DNA from: CALARM01 sp964431735 | Lineage (GTDB): Bacteria > Vulcanimicrobiota > SpSt-956 > JAKJGF01 | Direction: 5' to 3' | DNA length: 10,335 bases | Assembly (NCBI GenBank): GCA_964431735.1 | Contig: CAYSLJ010000209.1 | Coordinates: 1 to 10,335, forward strand | Part shown: piece by piece, positions 1 through 4,823 of the stretch | Layout of the letters: every line of letters starts with the position of its first letter | Position numbering within the stretch: the first letter of the stretch is position 1 | Position numbers and translations under genes: made by a program | Notes under the pieces: model-generated | Database searches by the model: none | The model's input: only the letters and a program-made list of their open reading frames with translations | What the model was told of the DNA's origin: nothing

Positions 1-13
1 CGCGTGACGCGAG
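1..13. repeat. partial CGCGTGA heptamer repeat at window edge
   Basis: CGCGTGACGCGAG is identical to the last 13 bases of the copies at 933-964 and 7360-7391, in the same orientation. It is cut by the window edge. It lies just downstream of the last gene of the minus-strand operon. Confidence 0.75.
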
Positions 14-31
14 GCACACAGGAATATTTTT

Positions 32-904
32 TCATTTCAGTAACATAGAAACTTCATGCCATAAATTCCTGATCTCTTCTGAAAGATTACTTTCAGGTGA
101 TGAAATCAGAGGTATTTCACCTTTATTATTCAAAGCCAGTTCCCTGTCAAAGGATAATTTACCTGAAACTCTGATACCCTGTTCATTACAGTAATCAACT
201 ATTTTTTTCTCATTTTCTCTGTTTATACCGCACTTATTTATACATACAGATACAGGTATTTGAAAATAATCTATTACCTCTAAAATTCTTATTAAATCAC
301 TTATGCCGGACATAGTAGGTTCTGTAACAAGAAGAGCCATATCGGCATTACTCAGAGCTGCTATGACATTACAGCCCAGACCTGCAGAACTGTCAATCAT
401 AACTAAATCCTTATTTTCTTTCAATGCTACATTTTTTGCCATATTTTTTATCTGAACAACCATTTTACCGGAACCTAAATAGCCCGGTAAAAGTTGACCG
501 TAAATCACCGGCATATGTCCAACATGACCTCTATAAATCTTCCCTGCTTTTCTTTCTTCAAGCGTTATAGCACCTGTTGGACAGACAATAGTGCAAACTT
601 TACATCCGCGACAGTAAAAAGAATTGAAAACCGGCATTTCGCCGGCTTCTATAGCATGAAACCTGCAGAGATTTTTTTCCATACATTTACCGCACTTAAT
701 ACATTTTGACTTGTTTAAAACTGCTACTTTGGGGCCATAATAATCTTCTTCCGAGATAATATCAGGTTTGAGTAATAAATGAAGATTTGGTGTATCTACA
801 TCACAATCTGCTATAACAGAGTCTTTTTTTAGAACAGAAAAAGAAGCTGTAATAAGAGTCTTCCCTGTTCCTCCTTTACCGCTGATAATAACAAGTTCTT
901 TCAT
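32..904 (-). CDS. MinD/Mrp-family P-loop ATPase with inserted 2[4Fe-4S] ferredoxin domain (copy 1)
   Basis: A cytoplasmic 290-aa protein. The deviant Walker A is SGKGGTGKT (residues 8-16), with D35/D37 in the DCDVDTPN loop and a MIDSSAG Walker B/switch II at 169-175. Between these is a bacterial ferredoxin insert. Its Cys are C68, C71, C74 and C80 (the last spacing is x5 rather than the usual x3), then C98, C101, C104 and C108 followed by Pro. Relatives are paired ATPases next to NifX-type proteins in anaerobes. They are thought to act in ATP-driven metallocluster carriage or assembly, but the substrate is unknown. It is the last of five co-oriented genes, 107 nt after copy 2, and that gap holds a heptamer repeat. 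The SD before ATG 904 is weak. It differs from copy 2 in switch II (DSSAG against DGPPG), so the two may work as a heterodimer (inference). Confidence 0.9.
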   Translation of the reverse strand: MKELVIISGKGGTGKTLITASFSVLKKDSVIADCDVDTPNLHLLLKPDIISEEDYYGPKVAVLNKSKCIKCGKCMEKNLCRFHAIEAGEMPVFNSFYCRGCKVCTIVCPTGAITLEERKAGKIYRGHVGHMPVIYGQLLPGYLGSGKMVVQIKNMAKNVALKENKDLVMIDSSAGLGCNVIAALSNADMALLVTEPTMSGISDLIRILEVIDYFQIPVSVCINKCGINRENEKKIVDYCNEQGIRVSGKLSFDRELALNNKGEIPLISSPESNLSEEIRNLWHEVSMLLK

Positions 905-932
905 TATTTATTACCACTTTTCTTTTTAGGAT

Positions 933-964
933 CGTGACGCGTGACGCGTAACGCGTGACGCGAG
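933..964. repeat. CGCGTGA/CGCGTAA heptamer repeat, 32-bp copy
   Basis: Four tandem heptamers ending in GACGCGAG sit between the two ATPase genes. The copy differs at a single base from that at 7360-7391, and both are preceded by ATC. It is an interspersed intergenic repeat of unknown function, rich in CpG and in ACGCGT sites, within an AT-rich background. Confidence 0.85.
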
Positions 965-1011
965 AATTATTATCATTTATAATACAGGTTAACAGTTGTT
1001 CGTATAAAATA

Positions 1012-1881
1012 TTAACTGTAAGGCCATTTAACAGAAGTGCTGTTCTTTTTCCTCCAGTGATATTTCATTATATAAGTCAGGACATTTCTAAATTTGTCAT
1101 GCCATCCCGATAATTCCATAGAAAAAGGTATTCCTCTGGAATAAAGGTCTGCTATCTTCATGTCGAAAGGAATTTTTAACAGTAAAGGAATAGCTTTTTT
1201 CTGACAGTATTCTTCTATAGAACTATTGCCACTGTCCTTGTTTATTATTACACCATAAGGTACTTTCAAATTGTCTAACAGTTCTACCGTAAGACACAGA
1301 TCATGAAATCCAAAAGGAGTCGGTTCTGTAACTATTATGGCATAATCCGTTTTATCTACGGCTTCCAGAAGAACAGGAGAGAGTCCCGGAGGACCGTCTA
1401 TTATTACAGTATCATTTTTATCTATCATATTCCTCATATGATATACTATAGAATGACCTGTTTCTTCTCCGGGATTAAGGCAACCTTCATGAAAACGCAG
1501 GTTTTTAACTTCTCCTGATTTTATAACACCTGTTTCTTTTTTTCCTTCTGAAATAGCACATTCAGGACATACAAGCCAGCAGGCACTGCATCCGCGGCAG
1601 AGTCTTTCGAAAAATAATATCTTCTTTTTTACTACTGCAATAGCATTAAAAATACATACTTCAGCACATTTTCCGCAGAAATTACACTTTTTCTCATCTA
1701 TAACAGGAACAGATATAAAAGAACTATCTATTCTCTCAATTCTGGGAAGAAGAAATATCCTTCCGTCAGGTTCTTCCACATCACAGTCCAGAAACATACC
1801 TTTCTCACATGACAGTGCCAGATTTACTGCTACAGTAGTTTTACCTGTCCCGCCTTTACCGCTTATAACACATATTTCCAT
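1012..1881 (-). CDS. MinD/Mrp-family P-loop ATPase with inserted 2[4Fe-4S] ferredoxin domain (copy 2)
   Basis: A 289-aa cytoplasmic ATPase. The deviant Walker A is SGKGGTGKTT (7-16), followed by the DCDVEEPD loop (32-39) and the canonical switch II IDGPPG (161-166). The inserted ferredoxin has two regular motifs: C66-x2-C69-x2-C72-x3-C76, and C95-x2-C98-x2-C101-x3-C105-P. Compared with copy 1 it carries a basic C-terminal tail of about 15 residues. The ATG directly follows the TAA of the Gly-rich NifX-type gene. Its SD (GGAGG, about 8 nt upstream) lies inside that gene's last codons, which indicates translational coupling. By family it is likely to bind or transfer Fe-S or another metallocluster with copy 1; the true substrate cannot be read from sequence. 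Confidence 0.92.
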   Translation of the reverse strand: MEICVISGKGGTGKTTVAVNLALSCEKGMFLDCDVEEPDGRIFLLPRIERIDSSFISVPVIDEKKCNFCGKCAEVCIFNAIAVVKKKILFFERLCRGCSACWLVCPECAISEGKKETGVIKSGEVKNLRFHEGCLNPGEETGHSIVYHMRNMIDKNDTVIIDGPPGLSPVLLEAVDKTDYAIIVTEPTPFGFHDLCLTVELLDNLKVPYGVIINKDSGNSSIEEYCQKKAIPLLLKIPFDMKIADLYSRGIPFSMELSGWHDKFRNVLTYIMKYHWRKKNSTSVKWPYS

Positions 1882-2370
1882 TTACCATCCTCCACCCCGT
1901 CCTCTTCCGCCGCCCATACCACGACCGCCACCGCCGCCCATACCACGACCGCCGCCGCCGCCCATGCCACGACCGCCGCCGCCGCCCATGCCTCCCTGTG
2001 GCATATTCATGCCATAATGACTCGCAACAGTAGAACCATTTATACGTTGAAGTTGATTATTTACAAGGGCCATTAAATTTTGATGTATTGTTCCTCCTGT
2101 ACCTGTATATATAGCTACTTCTGCAGCATTAAGTGTCTGAAAGGCATTGGGGCCAAAATTACCTGACACAACTGCATCTACTCCCATATTTGCCACAAAT
2201 TGAGCTGCCTGAATACCTGCTCCTCCTGAAGCATTCCTTGCATCATTTTCAAATACTTCCACATCATCTGTTTCTACATCTACTATAACGAAAAAATCAC
2301 ATCTTCCAAATCTCGGATCGAGTAATGCATTTAAATCCCTTCCTGTTGAACTGAAAGCTACTTTTTTCAT
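1882..2370 (-). CDS. NifX-type (dinitrogenase Fe-Mo cofactor family) protein with Gly/Arg/Met-rich tail
   Basis: A 162-aa protein. Residues 1 to about 105 form the NifX/NifB-C-terminal type domain: MKKVAFSSTGRDLNALLDPRFGRCDFF, then GGAGIQAAQF and VSGNFGPNAFQTLNAAEVAIYTGT. These proteins are small carriers of Fe-Mo or related clusters. The frame is open 25 codons further upstream, but ATG 2370 is the start: it has a strong SD (AAGGAGG, 6 nt away), begins exactly at the domain, and the extension would run through a heptamer repeat. The last ~35 residues are a tandem MGGGGGRG repeat ending in GRGGGW. The tail may be flexible or bind a partner or metal, but has no proven role. The stop abuts the next ATG (TAAATG). 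Confidence 0.9.
   Translation of the reverse strand: MKKVAFSSTGRDLNALLDPRFGRCDFFVIVDVETDDVEVFENDARNASGGAGIQAAQFVANMGVDAVVSGNFGPNAFQTLNAAEVAIYTGTGGTIHQNLMALVNNQLQRINGSTVASHYGMNMPQGGMGGGGGRGMGGGGGRGMGGGGGRGMGGGRGRGGGW
1911..1992 (-). repeat. 24-bp tandem repeat coding for MGGGGGRG units
   Basis: Four near-identical units with exact 24-bp period (CAT triplets ending at 1917, 1941, 1965 and 1989) encode the Gly-rich tail of the NifX-type protein. The stretch is very GC-rich compared with its surroundings. Unit number is likely to vary between strains by slippage, always in frame because the period is a multiple of three. Confidence 0.85.
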
Positions 2371-2396
2371 AATCTTCCTCCTTATTTTAATATATT

Positions 2397-2467
2397 CGTG
2401 ACACGTGACGCATAACGCGTGACGGTTTATATTCCTGCTTATCACGCATTACGCATCACACATTACG
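2397..2467. repeat. inverted pair of heptamer repeats (degenerate), potential RNA hairpin
   Basis: Two 26-base arms, 2397-2422 and 2442-2467, face each other across a 19-nt loop. They match at 19 of 26 positions and all seven differences are transitions. In the minus-strand transcript six of the seven become G·U pairs and only one is a real mismatch, so a long RNA stem is possible between the second and third genes of the operon. Both arms derive from the same heptamer family as 933-964. Confidence 0.7.
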
Positions 2468-2470
2468 TCC

Positions 2471-2836
2471 CTAATGTCCGCAGTTATGTCCTTCTCCATG
2501 AGAAGAATCACATGTACTTTCTCCCGACACAAGGGAGCCATTTATAAAATTATCTATGGCTTTATCTACAGATCCGGAAACTCCCAGATATGTCTTTATA
2601 CCATATTGTTCAAAATTCATTATGGCTTTCTGCCCCATACCTCCTGCAATAACACAATCAACCTTTTCACCATGCAATATACCAGGTATAGAACAGCCTC
2701 CACCCTGATGACCCGGATTTACAAATAACCTCTTTCCGACAATTTTTTTATCCTGAATATCTGCTATAGTATATTCAGAACACTGTCCGAAATGCTGGGA
2801 TATATTGCCTCCTTCTGTTGCAACTGCCAGTCTCAT
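2471..2836 (-). CDS. NifX-type (dinitrogenase Fe-Mo cofactor family) protein with Cys/His tail
   Basis: A 121-aa protein spanning one NifX-type domain: MRLAVATEGGNISQHFGQCSEYTIADI at the N-terminus, GGGCSIPGIL in the middle (about 46-55), then VDCVIAGGMGQKAIMNFEQYGIKTYLG. Family members bind iron-molybdenum-type or other metal clusters and pass them to apo-proteins. The C-terminal tail is rich in Cys, His and acidic residues (ESTCDSSHGEGHNCGH), suggesting an added metal site. ATG 2836 has the SD AAAGGAG about 10 nt upstream. It is the second gene of the operon, 24 nt after the first. The distance to the next gene (100 nt) is filled by the inverted heptamer repeats. Confidence 0.92.
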   Translation of the reverse strand: MRLAVATEGGNISQHFGQCSEYTIADIQDKKIVGKRLFVNPGHQGGGCSIPGILHGEKVDCVIAGGMGQKAIMNFEQYGIKTYLGVSGSVDKAIDNFINGSLVSGESTCDSSHGEGHNCGH

Positions 2837-2860
2837 AAATAACTGTCTCCTTTCATTTTT

Positions 2861-3250
2861 TTACTTTCTATTTCTCATAGCCTGTCCTCTTCTATGACAT
2901 TTTCCCTGTTGCCTTCTGCAACATCCAGGCATAAGAAATTTATCAAGTGAAATTTCACCTTTCTTAAAGGTTTCAAGAATCTCTTCATATTCACCGCAAA
3001 GATTTCCTATAACCCGTATATTGGCTTTTACAAGAGGATGAATAAAAAAATTACTTATAGCACCACAGATTAAAATATCTACTTTCTTTTCTACAAGTTT
3101 TTCTATTTTCTTGAGAGGACTCAGAGAACCGAAAGAAACTACTTCACGACCTTTCTCCTGAGATCCTTCCAGATCTACAATCAGAAGATTCTGTGATGTA
3201 TCGAACAACGGTGATAATCTCTTGTTAAATATTGATATACTTATAAGCAC
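2861..3250 (-). CDS. NifX-type (dinitrogenase Fe-Mo cofactor family) protein, first gene of sigma-54 operon
   Basis: A 129-aa protein. The N-terminus MLISISIFNKRLSPLFDTSQ and the central VDILICGAISNFFIHPLVKANIRVIGNLCG fit the NifX-type fold, though more divergently than the two genes after it. The C-terminus contains FLMPGCCRRQQGKCHRRG, a basic Cys-rich tail of a kind that recurs in this family and may bind a cluster. The start is GTG, with GGAG 8-10 nt upstream. It is the first gene downstream of the sigma-54 promoter at 3290-3305, with a predicted leader of about 30 nt. Three different NifX-type paralogues in one operon suggest distinct carrier steps (inference). Confidence 0.85.
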   Translation of the reverse strand: MLISISIFNKRLSPLFDTSQNLLIVDLEGSQEKGREVVSFGSLSPLKKIEKLVEKKVDILICGAISNFFIHPLVKANIRVIGNLCGEYEEILETFKKGEISLDKFLMPGCCRRQQGKCHRRGQAMRNRK

Positions 3251-3289
3251 AGGCTTCTCTCCGTAAATATTTATTTTATCTATATAATA

Positions 3290-3305
3290 TGCAATATATA
3301 TGCCA
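3290..3305 (-). promoter_or_regulatory. sigma-54 (-24/-12) promoter of the NifX/ATPase operon
   Basis: On the minus strand the site reads TGGCATATATATTGCA. It matches TGGCAC-N5-TTGCA at every position except the sixth, with the essential GG-N10-GC spacing. The predicted start is near 3280, about 30 nt before the GTG. A sigma-54 activator gene lies 1.6 kb away and candidate activator sites lie upstream at 3390-3435. Confidence 0.85.
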
Positions 3306-3389
3306 AAAAAAAATATAAATCATAAAAACCCTGAAAAACAAAGGTAATTTCCTTATATAAAAATTTTTACACGAAAATTCCACATAAAA

Positions 3390-3435
3390 AAAAGATTGCA
3401 TTATGCAATCAATTGATTGCATAATGCAATCTTTT
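3390..3435. promoter_or_regulatory. 46-bp perfect palindrome of two 17-bp palindromes; candidate activator-binding sites and/or terminator
   Basis: The arms 3390-3412 and 3413-3435 are perfect inverted repeats with no loop. Each holds a palindrome of its own: GATTGCATTATGCAATC (3394-3410) and GATTGCATAATGCAATC (3415-3431). Their centres are 21 bp apart, two helical turns, and about 122 and 143 bp upstream of the predicted sigma-54 start, as expected for two enhancer dimers. On the minus strand the palindrome is followed by eight T, so it could also end transcription from the DUF2442 gene. The two uses are compatible. Confidence 0.7.
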
Positions 3436-3515
3436 ACACATAATTTAATAAAAATAAAATTTATTATATGGGGATAATATCTTTTTTAGAAGAATCCATG
3501 AAATGCAAAGGGAAA

Positions 3516-3827
3516 TTAAATAGATACCAGTTTATCTGTTTCTCTACTAATGGATACAGAGGCTTTTGAACTGTCAATTTTACTCAAATTATCAAGTCTT
3601 TTACTTTCTAAATATAATGTATCCGGACAGAAATCCAATCCATTTACCCACTGGATACTGCCAAGAAATGGCTTAACAGAATTAAATATTCTGCGATCTT
3701 TTAGCTGGTTAAAAATACCTTTATCCAAATAAGGTTTTACATCAAAAATTCTCTTTTCATTATTATCAAACAAAATACTCAGAGTATAATCATCATTTGG
3801 ATAAACTTCTTTAATTCTTGGGTTCAT
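3516..3827 (-). CDS. DUF2442 family protein
   Basis: A 103-aa protein. The first ~80 residues fit DUF2442: an N-terminal strand with YTLSILFDNNEKRIFDVKPYL, then GIFNQLKD and IQWVNGLDFCPDTLYLES. The last ~25 residues (Ser/Lys/Asp-rich) extend beyond the usual domain. The family often stands next to DUF4160 genes and has been suggested to form toxin-antitoxin-like pairs, but its biochemistry is not established. It starts 12 nt after the DUF4160 stop with SD GGGGTG, so the two are co-transcribed. The palindrome at 3390-3435 may terminate its message. Confidence 0.85.
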   Translation of the reverse strand: MNPRIKEVYPNDDYTLSILFDNNEKRIFDVKPYLDKGIFNQLKDRRIFNSVKPFLGSIQWVNGLDFCPDTLYLESKRLDNLSKIDSSKASVSISRETDKLVSI

Positions 3828-3839
3828 GTTATCACCCCT

Positions 3840-4109
3840 TTATCTGAGAGGTTCTATTTTGAATATTTCATGCCTTGATGAAGCAAGTTCCCAGTTTGCC
3901 ATCAAATCTTCTTTATGTATTTCTATCCATGCCTGAACCAATCGTGACTTATTCTGTGGTATTTCTCCGTCTATTAATTGTCCGTCTGGAATTGAAAACA
4001 CTGCTTCAAGCGCCTGATAACGAACATGGATATGTGGTAATTTATGTTGTCTATTATCGAAAAAATATAACGAAACAATTATACCATAGAACATTGAAAT
4101 AATTGCCAT
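3840..4109 (-). CDS. DUF4160 family protein
   Basis: An 89-aa protein. The family hallmarks are MAIISMFYGIIVSLYF at the N-terminus, a His-containing LPHIHVRYQALEAVFSIPDGQLIDGEIP core (PHxHVRY, about 24-30), and a helical C-terminal half with LVQAWIEIHKEDLMANWELA. The length is normal. ATG 4109 has SD GGAGG about 9 nt upstream. It is the first gene of a two-gene unit with DUF2442. The pair occurs widely in bacteria, often in genome islands; a toxin-antitoxin role has been proposed but is unproven. The unit has its own promoter and an operator-like palindrome at 4166-4194, so it is probably not part of the flanking metallocluster genes. Confidence 0.88.
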   Translation of the reverse strand: MAIISMFYGIIVSLYFFDNRQHKLPHIHVRYQALEAVFSIPDGQLIDGEIPQNKSRLVQAWIEIHKEDLMANWELASSRHEIFKIEPLR

Positions 4110-4165
4110 TAATCAGTCCTCCATGAACCTGATAATCAAGGCATTTATGCATAACTCCTAATTTT

Positions 4166-4194
4166 ATATTAAATGAAGCTTTCATTTTTGTCAA
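4166..4194 (-). promoter_or_regulatory. sigma-70-type promoter with spacer palindrome for the DUF4160-DUF2442 pair
   Basis: On the minus strand a perfect -35 TTGACA (4194-4189), a 17-bp spacer and a -10 TAATAT (4171-4166) predict a start near 4159. The promoter lies within the last codons of the FmdE gene. Positions 4171-4187 form AAATGAA-3-TTCATTT, a perfect 7-bp inverted repeat filling the spacer, a typical position for an autorepressor. Confidence 0.6.
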
Positions 4195-4783
4195 TAGTAC
4201 TACAACATTCCATACATATCTGCTTATTCACGTTCATTTTCTTCATCTTTGAAGGCATTACAGGTTCTTTACACATATCACACAGAACAGATGATTCGAT
4301 TTTAGCCTTTGGAGGCAGTTCTACCTGTACATCTTTTATTGCAAAAAGTTCTTCCAGAGGTTTATTCAGTATATATCTTGTTCTTTCAGGATGAAATTCA
4401 GGAAATTCCTTTTCTTTTTGAAGGCTAAAATCTTCCGTTGTTCCTCCGGCAGCAGGATCATCGATAGATCCCGGTATAAGAGAAAATCTTATTCCTTTTC
4501 CGGATTTTCTGCTAAAAAAAACAAAAACCATTTTCCCATAATCTTTATATATTAAATTGCCTTTACCAAAAGTGCATCCTGTAAGAACCTGTATTGCATC
4601 GGCACAACATGCATTGGTCTCTGTTATTGCCAGTATTTCTTCATCTACGGACCGTATTTCTTTTAATTTATCAAGACCTGCTTTTGCAGCTCTGTAACCT
4701 ATAGTAAGACCGGGACATATATGCCCATGAAACCTGGCACATGCTTTAAAATCGTCATTTAATAAATTTTCCTCAATATTCAT
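4169..4783 (-). CDS. FmdE-family protein with C-terminal zinc ribbon
   Basis: A 204-aa cytoplasmic protein. Residues ~10-150 are an FmdE domain: ARFHGHICPGLTIGYRAA with H19, H21 and C23 as likely metal ligands, then ETNACCADAIQVLTGCTFGKGNL (C59, C60, C70). The C-terminus is a four-Cys zinc ribbon, C168-x2-C171 and C190-x2-C193. FmdE was named from molybdenum formylmethanofuran dehydrogenase operons; bacterial members occur near molybdenum enzymes and metal-cofactor genes, and their reaction is not established. It follows the sigma-54 activator by 40 nt and is probably co-transcribed with it. Translation initiation looks unusual: the strong SD is 26 nt from the ATG with a hairpin between, and no alternative in-frame ATG, GTG or TTG lies near the SD. 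Confidence 0.9.
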   Translation of the reverse strand: MNIEENLLNDDFKACARFHGHICPGLTIGYRAAKAGLDKLKEIRSVDEEILAITETNACCADAIQVLTGCTFGKGNLIYKDYGKMVFVFFSRKSGKGIRFSLIPGSIDDPAAGGTTEDFSLQKEKEFPEFHPERTRYILNKPLEELFAIKDVQVELPPKAKIESSVLCDMCKEPVMPSKMKKMNVNKQICMECCSTIDKNESFI

Positions 4784-4817
4784 AAGTTTTTTCCGGTAAT
4801 AAGAACCGGCCTCCTTT
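4784..4817 (-). promoter_or_regulatory. hairpin-spaced ribosome binding site of the FmdE gene
   Basis: The minus strand has AAAGGAGG (4817-4810), then CCGGT-7 nt-ACCGG (4809-4793), then nine nt to the ATG. The linear SD-to-ATG spacing is 26 nt, too long; if the 5-bp hairpin folds, the effective spacing becomes 9 nt. This could make initiation dependent on RNA folding. Confidence 0.5.
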
Positions 4818-4823
4818 CGTTTT

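Noticed and set aside
2371..2445. N-terminal extension of the NifX-type gene to 2445
   Set aside because: The extension is translated heptamer-repeat DNA, lacks an SD, and the domain starts exactly at ATG 2370 with a strong SD.
32..3250. Nitrogen-fixation (nif) cluster
   Set aside because: Only NifX-type carriers and ferredoxin-ATPases are present. No nifHDK, nifB or nifEN is seen, and these small families occur in many non-fixing anaerobes.
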